From Granulicella mallensis MP5ACTX8 (GTDB lineage Bacteria > Acidobacteriota > Terriglobia > Terriglobales > Acidobacteriaceae), in the NCBI RefSeq assembly GCF_000178955.2, contig NC_016631.1:3596001-3660000 (forward strand): a stretch of 64,000 bases of DNA, written 5' to 3'. The position numbers were made by a program, and so were the translations under genes. The notes below the pieces were generated by a model. It did no database searches. It had not been told where the DNA came from and saw only the letters and a program-made list of their open reading frames with translations. Positions within the stretch are counted from its first letter, which is position 1, and each line of letters opens with the position of its first letter. Below, one piece after another: positions 35,644 to 44,980 of this stretch.

Positions 35644-36678
35644 CTACCGCCCGATCACAATCACCTGGAAGCTATCCGGAACCACCGCAGGCCGGGGCCG
35701 TGGAGCCTGTGCCGTCGGTTCAGGACGCGGTCCAAGCTGTGCCGTCACCACATAGATGCGATCCTTGCCGGAGTCGTACGCCATCGTCCGTGCGCCCTTC
35801 TCCGTAGGCAGGTCCTCGATCACCTTGAAGTCGTGAGCGGCATCCACCACCGTCAGAGTGCCTTCTCCATTGGAGCTGAACGCCAGCCGATGCTTCGCGC
35901 TGAAACCCGCGGCATCGGGGCTATCGCCGATAGCAGGCGATGCCAACTGCTTGCCGCTGTCGGCGTCGACCACGGCCATCTTTTTGCCATCGCATACCGC
36001 GAAGAGCTGGCGATGATCTTTGTCAAGCGCCAGTCCCGAGGGCGATTCGCAGTTCTCGAGCTTCCATGCCGCCGTCTGCTTCTTCGCGCGCGCATCGAAG
36101 CGGACAATTTGATTCGTGCTCTCGATGTTGTCGTAGACCGAGCCCTGACCGTCTGCTACTGGAAACTCGGGCTTGCCGGGAACAGGGAGCGTCGCGACGA
36201 CCTGGTTGGTTGCGGTGTCGATGACGGTGACGTTGTTGCTGCGGCCATTAAACGCCCACACGGTCTTCGTCGCCGGATCGAACACGATGCCGTCGGGATT
36301 GGTGCCTGCAGGAATCGTCGTCACCGTTTTGAAGCTGTGGCGATCGAAGACCAGGACATCGTTGCTGCCGCCATCGCTGATGTAGCCGTACTTGCCATCA
36401 GCATCGAGTGCGATACCATGCGTACCCTTCAGACCAATAATCGCCGCGACGGGCTTGCCTGTTTCGGTATCGAGCACCTCAACGCGCGGGCCGTGCGTAA
36501 TGTACAGCAGATGCGCTGCAGGGTCGGCGAGCAGGTAGTCCCAGCCCCCCGTACCGCCGATCTTCCAGTGGTCAAGAACTTTGTAAGGCTGCTGGGCCTG
36601 GGCGAAGGTGCAGCAAAGCGTCGCAGCGCCAAGGGCCATGAACAAACGAGCACCGACACGGGAAGGAAAGAAAGGCAT
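35644..36678 (-). CDS. Secreted YncE/YVTN-family beta-propeller protein
   Basis: A 344-residue exported protein. A signal peptide (MPFFPSRVGARLFMALGAAT, ending AQA) is followed by a beta-propeller of about seven blades with repeated motifs such as GPRVEVLDTETGKPVAAI, GSNDVLVFDRHSFKTVTTI, SNNVTVIDTATNQVVATL and KMAVVDADSGKQLASP, typical of YncE-like and surface-layer YVTN repeats. The end is rich in proline (PRPEPTAQAPRPRPAVVP). Such proteins bind ligands or DNA in the periplasm; none has a clear enzyme role. The ATG at 36678 has GGAG six bases before it. It is downstream of, and on the same strand as, the two-component pair, with 93 bp between. Confidence 0.88.
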   Translation of the reverse strand: MPFFPSRVGARLFMALGAATLCCTFAQAQQPYKVLDHWKIGGTGGWDYLLADPAAHLLYITHGPRVEVLDTETGKPVAAIIGLKGTHGIALDADGKYGYISDGGSNDVLVFDRHSFKTVTTIPAGTNPDGIVFDPATKTVWAFNGRSNNVTVIDTATNQVVATLPVPGKPEFPVADGQGSVYDNIESTNQIVRFDARAKKQTAAWKLENCESPSGLALDKDHRQLFAVCDGKKMAVVDADSGKQLASPAIGDSPDAAGFSAKHRLAFSSNGEGTLTVVDAAHDFKVIEDLPTEKGARTMAYDSGKDRIYVVTAQLGPRPEPTAQAPRPRPAVVPDSFQVIVIGR

Positions 36679-36771
36679 AGGTTTCTCCTGAACTCGGCAG
36701 ACAGGGGTCTGCCCACATCTCATCATCGTGGGGAATGATTAAGCGTCGCTGAAGATGTCTTTGTTTGCCGC

Positions 36772-38172
36772 CTATGCACTTGCCGGCAGGACCACTCTCA
36801 CCCGGGTGCCCGCTCCAGGGGTGCTCACGATCTCGATACTTCCCCCACAGTGCTCGGCAATGGCCTTGCACATCGCGAGTCCCAGGCCCGCGCCGCCGCT
36901 ATTGCGGCTTCGCGAAGCATCGGCGCGATAGAAACGATCGAAGACATGCGGCAACGCCTCAGCGGGGATGCCCTCGCCATGGTCTTCGACCAGCAGCACG
37001 ATTGTGCCTGGCTGGTTCTCCACGCTTGCCATAACGCGGCTGCCACCCGCGCTGTGCTGCAACGCATTCAGGATCAGGTTGGAGCAAAGGATCTCCGCAT
37101 CGTCCAGAGAAATAGCAACCCTGCTTGAGGCCTGAACACTCGTGCCAAGAAGAATCTGCCGCAGCTCCGCCACGGGCCTCAGGCGCTCTGCAACGATCTG
37201 CACCACCGAGGACAGGTCCACACTCTCCTGACTCTTTGAGGGAGCCTCTTCAAGGCGTGCCAGCGCGAGCATTCGCTCCGTGAGCTCTTCCATGCGCTGC
37301 GTATCGACGAGCACGCCTTCGATGCCGCTCTCGTACTCTTCCGCCGTTCGCTGCCGCAACAACAGCAGTTGCAGACTCGACTTCATTACCGCAATCGACG
37401 TCTTCAGCTCATGTGCGGCGTCTCCCGTGAACTGGCGCTGGCGTTCAAAGGACTGCTGCAGTCCGGCGAGCAGCTTCTGGATCGAGGAGACCATCGGCTC
37501 CAGCTCGCGGGTGTGCAGGGCAGCCTCCGGCGGCACAAACTCCCAGGCCTGCACCGACACCTGGCTGGCACGCTCAGCTAGCTCACGCAGAGGCGCTAGC
37601 CAGCGCCGCAACAGCCAGACGAGCGCCAGCGCCGTCAGGGCCAGCAGCAGAGCGCCTGTGGCCATATAGAAGCTCACAGCCTCCACAGCCTCGTGCCACA
37701 GATGCGCGGTCGGAGCAGCGTAAAGAACTGTCACGGGAATGCGTAACGCGCCCGTCTTCTCTTCCCGATCGATCACGCGCATGCCCGGCGTGCGAATCGC
37801 CCGGTACTGCTTGCCGCCGGTCGCGAAGTTGAAGTATCCCTCTTTATGCGGCGACTCCAACGCCGCCAGCAGCTCCGGGGAGGACTTCGGAGAGCTCCCG
37901 AGTACGTGGCCCGCGGGAGTCGCCACAGCGTAGGCGTCCTCAAAGGGCAGCGATAGCTCCGTCGGGTCGACCATGACGTTATCTTCAGGGTCTTCAGCGT
38001 CCTGCACCGCGCCCATCAATGAGTCCGCACGACCACGCAGCATCACGTCGAAGGCGCGTCTGCGCCCGTGCATCTCGTGCGTGATGGCCACGGCCGAGAA
38101 CAACGCCGCACACAGGAACTCCGCCAGCAGAACTCCGGCGATCAGCCTGTGCGTCAGCGAGCGCGACTTCAT
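36772..38172 (-). CDS. Membrane sensor histidine kinase
   Basis: A 466-residue two-component sensor. Spans at about 10-30 and 167-188 enclose a periplasmic domain of about 135 residues; a HAMP-like linker (WLAPLRELAERASQV) follows. The H-box FTGDAAHELKTSIAVMKSSL has phospho-acceptor His254, and the ATPase part has SNLILNALQHSAGG (N), VEDHGEGIP (G1), FDRFYRADASRSRNSGGAGLGLAM (F and G2). It resembles QseC/PhoQ-type kinases that partner OmpR regulators. The start overlaps the stop of the regulator gene by three bases, so they are co-translated. The periplasmic signal is unknown. Confidence 0.92.
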   Translation of the reverse strand: MKSRSLTHRLIAGVLLAEFLCAALFSAVAITHEMHGRRRAFDVMLRGRADSLMGAVQDAEDPEDNVMVDPTELSLPFEDAYAVATPAGHVLGSSPKSSPELLAALESPHKEGYFNFATGGKQYRAIRTPGMRVIDREEKTGALRIPVTVLYAAPTAHLWHEAVEAVSFYMATGALLLALTALALVWLLRRWLAPLRELAERASQVSVQAWEFVPPEAALHTRELEPMVSSIQKLLAGLQQSFERQRQFTGDAAHELKTSIAVMKSSLQLLLLRQRTAEEYESGIEGVLVDTQRMEELTERMLALARLEEAPSKSQESVDLSSVVQIVAERLRPVAELRQILLGTSVQASSRVAISLDDAEILCSNLILNALQHSAGGSRVMASVENQPGTIVLLVEDHGEGIPAEALPHVFDRFYRADASRSRNSGGAGLGLAMCKAIAEHCGGSIEIVSTPGAGTRVRVVLPASA

Positions 38173-38855
38173 TGGGGGCTCTCCGGAGCAAACAGCCGAT
38201 AGCCCCGGCCGCGAATGGTTTCGACTGTAGCCTCTTCGCCCATCGCGCGCAGCTTCTTGCGCAGGTTGGAGACATGCGCCTCAATGACGTTGGAGTGGTG
38301 CTCCCAGCGATAGTCGTAGAGGTGCTCCAGCAGCTCCCGCTTGGATACGATGGCGCGGGGGCGGAAGATGAGGTATTCGAAGATCCGGTACTCCGTCGGC
38401 GAGAGGTCGACGAGGAGATCCGCACACCTCACCGTCTGCTCAATGGTGTTCACGCGCAACCGCCCAAAGGTGATGAGGGGATGTGCCACGCCCTTACCGC
38501 GCCGGATCAGCGCCTTGACCCGCGCCAGCAACTCGCCGAGGTCGAACGGCTTGGTCAGGTAGTCGTCGGCGCCTGCATTGAGCAGTTCGACCACCTTCTC
38601 GCGTTCACTGCGGGCCGTCAGCACAAGGATCGGCGTCGAGTCGCCGCGAGCCCGCACTTGGCGAACGATGCCCATCCCATCCAAACCGGGCAGCATGAGG
38701 TCCAGCAACATCAAGTCATAGTGCCCCTGCGCCGATAGGGTCGCGCCATCGGCGCCATTGTCAGCACAATCTACCGCAAAGCCAGAACCTTCGCGCAAGG
38801 CTGTCGCGATGTTATGGGCAATCCGAACTTCGTCTTCAACGATGAGTACACGCAT
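38169..38855 (-). CDS. OmpR-family response regulator
   Basis: A 228-residue regulator: receiver domain (1-120, MRVLIVEDEVRIAHNIATAL, acidic pair at 8-9, phospho-accepting Asp52 in LLDLMLPG, the switch lysine in LTKPFD) and a winged-helix output domain (130-225, LSPTEYRIFEYLIFRPRAIV, SNVIEAHVSNLRKKL, VETIRGRGYRLF). The family is OmpR/PhoB, close to QseB-type regulators. The ATG at 38855 begins the receiver directly; a TTG four codons upstream has no ribosome site. It heads the operon with the sensor kinase. A possible target is the neighbouring propeller gene or the efflux pump (inference). Confidence 0.94.
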   Translation of the reverse strand: MRVLIVEDEVRIAHNIATALREGSGFAVDCADNGADGATLSAQGHYDLMLLDLMLPGLDGMGIVRQVRARGDSTPILVLTARSEREKVVELLNAGADDYLTKPFDLGELLARVKALIRRGKGVAHPLITFGRLRVNTIEQTVRCADLLVDLSPTEYRIFEYLIFRPRAIVSKRELLEHLYDYRWEHHSNVIEAHVSNLRKKLRAMGEEATVETIRGRGYRLFAPESPQ

Positions 38856-39096
38856 GTCAAAAAGCAATCTACCATCTCATCGTTTGCAGGAGGAGAATCC
38901 GCCAGAATCACTGGAATCTTGTAGTTGCGTTTCAGCAACATCGAAAAAAGAGAGGAGCGAGTTGGAGGTTGTCGTTCCGAATGAGACGAGGAATGACTGT
39001 CAGAAAGGCAACGACAAAGGCCTGAGTTCTAAGGCCTGAAATTCAAGGTGACAATAGAAAATAGCAGCGCCAAAAGTTTTTAGACTGGTACACATC
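38856..39096. other. Divergent intergenic region with partial GGAATGAC repeat
   Basis: This 241-bp stretch separates the two-component genes from the fucose locus. It contains a single arm of the GGAATGAC repeat family (about 38960-39025, GAGGAATGACTGTCAGAAAGG). No gene is seen. Confidence 0.5.
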
Positions 39097-41637
39097 ATGA
39101 TGCTTCGCTTTTCTGCTTCCCTACTTGCCGCCACATTCTCTCTCGTCGCACGCGGGCAAGTAGTCCACGTCTCGCCCACCGGCAACGATAAGGCGCATGG
39201 GACGCAAGCCGCGCCGGTGCGGTCTCTGGAGCATGCCCTCGCACTCGCACGGCAGACGCACGAGCACACGGTTGAGCTTGCTGGCGGCGTCTATCGCCTT
39301 TCAGCTCCTTTGATACTGACATCAGCGGACTCCGGGCTTACGCTCAAGGCCGCGGCCCATGAGAACGTTACCCTGAGCGGCGGCACGCGCATTACAGGAT
39401 GGAAGCTTACCGACGCGCGGCGGTCTGTGTGGTCCGCACGTATTCCCGAGGAGATTGCAGCACCACGCCAGATCTATGTCGATGGGGTTCGCGCAAGCCG
39501 TGCGCAGGGACGTTCGCCTGTGAAGCTGACGATGACCGAGACCGGCTATACCGCCGACAGCGATCTGCTTTCGCACTGGAGACACCCTGACGATCTCGAG
39601 TTCGTTTACACCGGCGGCAATGCTCTTTGGGGAGAGCCCTCCGTAGGCCTGGGCTCCTGGACCGAACCGCGCTGCCCCGTGTCTGCCGTTCACGGGACGG
39701 AGATCGAGATGGCCGAGCCCTGCTGGCAGAACTCCACCAAGCGCATCATACTGCCGAACGGCGCGCGCAGTGCGAACCTCGTGGGTCCAGCAAGCGTGGG
39801 CAAGCAGCCCACCTACATCGACAACGCCTATGAACTCCTCGGCACACCAGGAGAGTTCTACTTCGACCGCACAACCCACATGCTCTTCTATACGCCTCGC
39901 AAGGGAGAAGACCTGCACAGTGCGGACGTCGAAGTGCCGGTGCTCGAATCGCTGCTTGAACTGCACGGAAGCGTGGAAGAGCCGGTACAGCATGTCACGA
40001 TCTCAGGCATCACCTTCGCCTACGCCGCGTGGCAGGAACCCAGCACCTCGGAGGGCTTCTCCGAGATCCAGGCCAACTACCGCGTCACCACCTATAACGG
40101 CGCAGCGAAGCAGGCACTCTGCACGCTCGTCCCCGGCGGCACCTGTCCCTTTGCCGCCTGGACACCTGAGCCCGGCAACGTCTCTGCGACTTTTACCGAT
40201 GACCTCCACTTCACACGGGACACTTTCACCCATCTCGGCGCAGCGGGCCTTTCGCTGAGCGGCGGGGCCCATAGAGATGTGATCGAAGGCTGCGTCTTCA
40301 CCGACATCTCCGGCAATGGACTGGAGCTCGCGGGCGTAGACAAACCGATGGCACCGGATGTCGAATTCGCCATCAAAAACCGCATCGAAGATAACCTGTT
40401 TCGCAATGTCGGAGCGGAGTTCCACGGAGGCATCCCCATCGTCGTAGGCTATGCCCGCTTCACCCACATCGCGCACAACCAGATCGACCATGTTCCCTAC
40501 GCGGGCATCTCCATCGGCTGGGGCGGATGGCCCGACAAGATTGCACTGCCAGGCGTAATGAATCGTTCCACCGGGAATGTCATCGAGCGCAACCGCATCA
40601 CGCACTTCATGCTCAAGCTCTCCGATGGCGGTGGCATCTACACCCAGGGGCGAACGGGTGTAACGATTGCCGATGGTGAGCACGTGGAAAGCAACGTGAT
40701 CGACGACCAGTTCAGTACCGGGCACGCTATCTATACCGACAACGGCTCCGCCATGATCACGGTTCGCGGCAACGTGATGTTCAACACCAATCACGACAAC
40801 TGGGGCTCTCGCCACAAGGATTACTACGATGGCGGGAAAGGGGACAATAACGATCCCCTCGCCATTGAAGGCAACTGGTGGGAGCAGGGCGATCCCGACA
40901 CGGCGGGCAAACAGGTGATCGAGAAAGGCAATCACACGATCACCGCACTGAACCAGGCTCCCGCCGAGTTACTCGAGGACGCTGGAATCGAAACGGGCTT
41001 CCGTGATCTGATCACCGCTCCAACGCCGAGAACCGCGCCCGAAGCGCCCTCTGCCGTCTCCGCCTTTGAGACGTCAACCGAGGCCTACATCACGTGGCGT
41101 CCTCCGGTCTTCGAAGGCGGCGCGCCAGTCGATCACTACACTGTTCGATCGAGCGATGGTCTTCAGGTCACGCTCCCGGCCGAGAAGTTCAATAAGCTTG
41201 CCTACACCCGGATGCCCGTCAAACGGGCTTCAAGACCCCGCACCTTCACGGTCACGGCCTCCAATGCTTATGGCAGCAGCGTCAAGTCCCTGCCCTCTAA
41301 TCCGGTAACCGCATCCACTGCGCCGATCAGCCGTCCGGGCTTGCCGCAGACGGTCAAAGCCTATGTCGAAGGCAGTCGCGCCAGTATCCACTTTGGAGAT
41401 CCGAAGGAGAATGCGGAAGGGATCATTGCCTATGCTGTCACCGTCCGGCCGGGCGGTCGCAGGCAAATTTTTACGGGACGCCGCACGCTGACACTGGAAG
41501 GCCGCCACGTTACCTTCGTCACATTGGATGGTCTGACGCCAGGCACGAAGTATACGTTCGGGGTCTCTGCAGTAAATCCGTTGGGAGAGGGCGAACCTGC
41601 GTGGACGAATGATTCGGCAGATACCTCGCAGCCATAG
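39097..41637 (+). CDS. Secreted right-handed beta-helix protein with two FN3 domains
   Basis: An 846-residue secreted protein. A signal peptide (MMLRFSASLLAATFSLVARG) precedes a right-handed parallel beta-helix. The start (VVHVSPTGNDKAHGTQAAPV, then an aldose-like LTLKAAAHENVTLSGGTRI) resembles pectate-lyase-fold glycoside hydrolases such as GH141/GH120, and the core has the ladder RIEDNLFRNVG, ISIGWGG, DGGGIYTQGRTGV, GHAIYTDNGSA. Two fibronectin-III domains follow (about 647-740 and 748-842). GH141 contains alpha-L-fucosidases; together with the fucose uptake and oxidation genes beside it, release of L-fucose from polysaccharide is a reasonable guess but not shown by sequence. A terminator lies after its stop. 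Confidence 0.8.
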   Translation: MMLRFSASLLAATFSLVARGQVVHVSPTGNDKAHGTQAAPVRSLEHALALARQTHEHTVELAGGVYRLSAPLILTSADSGLTLKAAAHENVTLSGGTRITGWKLTDARRSVWSARIPEEIAAPRQIYVDGVRASRAQGRSPVKLTMTETGYTADSDLLSHWRHPDDLEFVYTGGNALWGEPSVGLGSWTEPRCPVSAVHGTEIEMAEPCWQNSTKRIILPNGARSANLVGPASVGKQPTYIDNAYELLGTPGEFYFDRTTHMLFYTPRKGEDLHSADVEVPVLESLLELHGSVEEPVQHVTISGITFAYAAWQEPSTSEGFSEIQANYRVTTYNGAAKQALCTLVPGGTCPFAAWTPEPGNVSATFTDDLHFTRDTFTHLGAAGLSLSGGAHRDVIEGCVFTDISGNGLELAGVDKPMAPDVEFAIKNRIEDNLFRNVGAEFHGGIPIVVGYARFTHIAHNQIDHVPYAGISIGWGGWPDKIALPGVMNRSTGNVIERNRITHFMLKLSDGGGIYTQGRTGVTIADGEHVESNVIDDQFSTGHAIYTDNGSAMITVRGNVMFNTNHDNWGSRHKDYYDGGKGDNNDPLAIEGNWWEQGDPDTAGKQVIEKGNHTITALNQAPAELLEDAGIETGFRDLITAPTPRTAPEAPSAVSAFETSTEAYITWRPPVFEGGAPVDHYTVRSSDGLQVTLPAEKFNKLAYTRMPVKRASRPRTFTVTASNAYGSSVKSLPSNPVTASTAPISRPGLPQTVKAYVEGSRASIHFGDPKENAEGIIAYAVTVRPGGRRQIFTGRRTLTLEGRHVTFVTLDGLTPGTKYTFGVSAVNPLGEGEPAWTNDSADTSQP

Positions 41638-41663
41638 CGACGAAGCATGAATATTAAATGGGA

Positions 41664-41700
41664 AAAAGGGGCAAGAGATGAAACATCTCTTGCCCCTTTT
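41664..41700. terminator. Bidirectional terminator between beta-helix gene and fucP
   Basis: A perfect 17-bp stem (AAAAGGGGCAAGAGATG and its inverse) with a three-base loop; A tract on the left and T tract on the right, so it works for both convergent transcripts. Confidence 0.85.
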
Positions 41701-41752
41701 CAAGGGGCTCGCTGAAATATCCTGCGCGTTCGAGATAGGATTCAACAAGCCC

Positions 41753-43093
41753 CTACGGCATCACAGGGACGGTATGCACGCTCGTTACCGGACGCGGGCG
41801 CAAGCCATAGACAGCAACCACAACATAGCAGGCGATCACCACCCCATAGCCCAGTGCATAGCTGCCGAAGTGCTTCGCAATCAACCCCAGCAGAGGCGGC
41901 ACAACAGCCGCGCCCACCACCGACATCACGATCAAGGAACCACCCAGCTTGGTGCGCGGCCCCAGGCCCTTTACCCCGAGCGCAAAGATCGTGGGGAACA
42001 TAACTGACATGAAGAAGCTCGTAAGCAGAAGAGCGCCTGCGCCCACCAGCCCCGGGTGCAGGATGCCCAGACCAATCAAACAAATATTGACGATGGCGTA
42101 GACACCCATCATCTTTGCGGGTGCAAACCACCGCATCAACCCTGTAGAGATAATGCGGCCGGCGGCGAAGGCAATCAGGTTTCCGGTCAGGAATAAGGCT
42201 GCCGTCCGCTCGGTGGCGTGGGTGTATTGCTTCACGTACGGAATAAACGCGGACCAGGTGCTTACCTGTGCGCCGCAGTAGCAGAATTGTGCGACGATGG
42301 CGGCCAGAAGCCCGGGGCTTCGCAGCAGAGATAAAAGTTGTGAGCCAAGGTTGTGCTCCTCGCTCGCGTCATGCTCACGAGCGTTCGCAGGAAAACGCGT
42401 CAGACCAATCACCAGGGCAAGGAGCAGGACAACGCAGCCAAGCGTGACATACGTAGGCACAACCCGCATGATCTCGCCATGAAGGTAGGCGGCATAGGTA
42501 CCGGCCACCTTCATTTCCGCCACCTTGCCGCCTGAAAGCTCGACGCCGGAGAAGATGAAGAAGGTGCCGATCAAGACACCCATGATGGTGCCGGGTGGGT
42601 TAAAGGCCTGGGAAAAGTTCAGCCGCTGCTCCGAGGTCTCGGGAGCACCGGTCTGGGCGATGAAGGGATTCGCCGCCGTCTCCAGCGTCGCCGAGCCGCA
42701 ACCCACGACAAACAGTGCCGTCAACATGAGCCAGTAACGCCCGATCACAGCCGCAGGCCAGAACATGAGCGTGCCCACGCCAAACAGGCAGAGTCCCGCC
42801 AGGATGCCCGCCTTGTAGCCCCACTTCCGCATGCCCAGCGCCGCAGGGAGCGCCATGCAGAAATAGCCGAGAAAGACCGCCGTCTGTACCAGCTGTGCCT
42901 GCAGGGGCGAGAGCTCAAAGGACTTCTTGAACTGCTGCACCAGAATATCGGTGAGGTTGTTCGACATTCCCCAGATAAAGAAGAGCACCGTAACCAGCAC
43001 GAACGGCACCATGTGCCCCACGGGAAAAAGACGGGGCTGTTGGCCACTGCTGGAGGGTCCGGTTGAAGAGGGCGTGTCGACGGCGATATTCAC
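41753..43093 (-). CDS. fucP: L-fucose:proton symporter FucP-like
   Basis: A 446-residue, twelve-span MFS transporter of the fucose permease family (FHS). The first span region FIWGMSNNLTDILVQQF carries Asp49 and span 4 carries SATLETAANPF with Glu138; these align with Asp46 and Glu135 of E. coli FucP, which bind sugar and proton. PRNxSQAFNP appears as LNFSQAFNPPGTIMG. Family members take up L-fucose, and some glucose/galactose. The neighbouring fuconate dehydratase and fucose dehydrogenase support L-fucose. It lies downstream of the dehydratase on the same strand, separated by a 25-bp hairpin. Confidence 0.88.
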   Translation of the reverse strand: MNIAVDTPSSTGPSSSGQQPRLFPVGHMVPFVLVTVLFFIWGMSNNLTDILVQQFKKSFELSPLQAQLVQTAVFLGYFCMALPAALGMRKWGYKAGILAGLCLFGVGTLMFWPAAVIGRYWLMLTALFVVGCGSATLETAANPFIAQTGAPETSEQRLNFSQAFNPPGTIMGVLIGTFFIFSGVELSGGKVAEMKVAGTYAAYLHGEIMRVVPTYVTLGCVVLLLALVIGLTRFPANAREHDASEEHNLGSQLLSLLRSPGLLAAIVAQFCYCGAQVSTWSAFIPYVKQYTHATERTAALFLTGNLIAFAAGRIISTGLMRWFAPAKMMGVYAIVNICLIGLGILHPGLVGAGALLLTSFFMSVMFPTIFALGVKGLGPRTKLGGSLIVMSVVGAAVVPPLLGLIAKHFGSYALGYGVVIACYVVVAVYGLRPRPVTSVHTVPVMP

Positions 43094-43164
43094 GATGGGA
43101 CCTCGGGCAGAACGAGGAAGTTGAAAAGTTGATGGTAGTCGATCACAACTCTGCTGAGGCTACT

Positions 43165-43228
43165 GTTGTTCTTTGCCTTTCTTTCTGTCATTCCATGCGG
43201 AAACGACAGAAAGAAAGGCAAGAACAAC
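43165..43228. repeat. Strong hairpin between fuconate dehydratase and fucP
   Basis: Arms 43165-43189 (GTTGTTCTTTGCCTTTCTTT and on) and 43205-43228 pair over about 24 bases with one bulge. The loop holds ATTCC. The arm belongs to the same family as the GGAATGAC repeats. Lying between two genes of the same direction, it could attenuate fucP or stabilise the upstream message. Confidence 0.75.
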
Positions 43229-43250
43229 AACTATATCTCCAGCCCAACCT

Positions 43251-44579
43251 CTACTTTTGAGCCAGGCTAGTTTCGAGTTCCTGCTCTTTCCATACCTCAC
43301 CCTCGGGAAAGCTGAACTTGTTCAGAGATTCAGGCAACATCTCACAGCTATAACCGGGATCGGTGGGCACCAGGTAGTGTCCCCGGCGAATCTTTACCGG
43401 GTACCGGAAGTGCTCATGCAGGTGATCGACGTACTCGATCACGCGATTCTCCATCGTGCCCGAGACGCTCAGAAAATCGAAGATCGAGAGATGCTGCACA
43501 TACTCGCACAGGCCAACACCACCGGCATGCGGGCAGACCGGGATGCCAAACTTTGCGGCCATCAGGATGATCGCCAGGTTCTCATTCACGCCCGCGACCC
43601 GGCAGCTATCGATCTGGCAGACATCGATCGAACCAGCCTGAAACAGCTGCTTGAACATGACGCTGTTATGGCAGTGCTCACCCGTTGCAATGCGGGTCGG
43701 AGCGGCCTCGCGGCGGATACGCGCGTGGCCCAGGATATCGTCCGGGCTCGTGGGCTCTTCCATCCACCAGGGCTGAAGCTCGGCGAGCTGCCGCGTACGG
43801 CTGATTGCCTCCTCGACGCCCCACTTCTGATTGGCATCGACCATCATGCGGTTCTGCCAGCCAATCTCCTCGCGCACAATCCGGCCGCGCCGCAGGTCGT
43901 CCTCCGGCACGCCGCCCACCTTGAGCTTGAAGTGGGTCCAGCCGTCGGCAATGCCCTCGCGGCAAAGGCGCCGAATCTTTTCGTCGCTGAAGCCAAACCA
44001 GCCGGCCGAGGTCGTATAGGCCGGGTAACCGCCAGCTATGATCTCCGCGAGCCGCTGCTGCTGGCCCTCTTTGCCCTTGCGCAGGATAGCGAGCGCCTCT
44101 TCCGGCGAAAGCGCGTCGGCAATATAACGAAAGTCGATAGCCGAGACGATCTGTTCCGGCGTCATATCAGCAAGCAGACGCCAGACCGGCTTACCTTCAG
44201 CCTTGGCATACAGGTCCCAGACAGCGTTCACCAGCGCGCCGCAGGCCAGATGAATTACGCCCTTTTCCGGCCCGAGCCAGCGAAACTGAGTGTCCCCGGT
44301 CAACTCCAGGTACATGGCATTGAGATTGGACGTCAAAGACTCCAACGTGCGCCCCTGCACAAACTGGGTCAGGTAGCGGAGCGCGCTGACACAAAGCTCC
44401 GTGCCGCGACCCAAGGTAAAGGTAAGCCCATGTCCTTCTATCCCGGCATCGGTTTCAAGGATGCAGTACGCCGCGGAGTAGTCGGGATCTTTATTTACAG
44501 CGTCAGATCCAATGTGCTCACGCGATGTCGGGAACCGCACATCGATGACACGCGTGTTGGTAATCGTAATGGGCTTCAA
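43251..44579 (-). CDS. L-fuconate dehydratase
   Basis: A 442-residue enolase-superfamily enzyme converting L-fuconate to 2-keto-3-deoxy-L-fuconate. All catalytic residues are present and numbered as in the Xanthomonas enzyme: the KxK motif FKLKVG (Lys218, Lys220), metal ligands Asp248 (VDANQ), Glu274 (MEEPT) and Glu301 (TGEHC), and the His351/Asp324 dyad (CPHAGG, CQIDSC). The N-terminal capping domain (HIGSDAVNKDPDYSAAY) also matches the fuconate group rather than mandelate racemases. It is divergent from the two SDR genes and, together with them and fucP, forms the pathway. Confidence 0.92.
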   Translation of the reverse strand: MKPITITNTRVIDVRFPTSREHIGSDAVNKDPDYSAAYCILETDAGIEGHGLTFTLGRGTELCVSALRYLTQFVQGRTLESLTSNLNAMYLELTGDTQFRWLGPEKGVIHLACGALVNAVWDLYAKAEGKPVWRLLADMTPEQIVSAIDFRYIADALSPEEALAILRKGKEGQQQRLAEIIAGGYPAYTTSAGWFGFSDEKIRRLCREGIADGWTHFKLKVGGVPEDDLRRGRIVREEIGWQNRMMVDANQKWGVEEAISRTRQLAELQPWWMEEPTSPDDILGHARIRREAAPTRIATGEHCHNSVMFKQLFQAGSIDVCQIDSCRVAGVNENLAIILMAAKFGIPVCPHAGGVGLCEYVQHLSIFDFLSVSGTMENRVIEYVDHLHEHFRYPVKIRRGHYLVPTDPGYSCEMLPESLNKFSFPEGEVWKEQELETSLAQK

Positions 44580-44980
44580 GAGCGGCCTCGGAGTTCTGGA
44601 ATAACGGTTAAATTGCTGTTCTGCATGATACCCAATTATGCTTCGCTCGAATCGTAGCGAATGAAATTATTTTTCGTCAATGAAACATCGGTTGCACTAA
44701 AGAATACAACGGAATCTGCTATGAAAATAGTCCTAAAGATGTGCTTTTTCTCTTCTTTTTGTCACCTTTGAAGGCACCTGCCTCACGGAAATGAAACAAG
44801 AAAGGTAAAAAGCCCGTCTGCCAGACCTCTTGGCATTCTGTCCGCATCCTATGACCTGGAGGCATCCATCCAGGAAAAGATAGATTTCATCCATGATATT
44901 AGCTTTTCATATTTGACAGGTATCCACTGGACAAGTAAAACTCAGGCGGTATCGGTAACATCTTCGACAGGAGTTCAGAC
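44580..44980. promoter_or_regulatory. Divergent regulatory region of the fucose locus
   Basis: This 401-bp, A+T-rich stretch lies between the fuconate dehydratase (minus) and SDR (plus) starts. A likely sigma-70 promoter for the plus-strand genes is TTGACA at 44913-44918, 17 bases, then TAAAAC at 44936-44941. The rest must hold the minus-strand promoter and regulator sites; I find no clear operator and no regulator gene lies in the locus. Confidence 0.6.
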
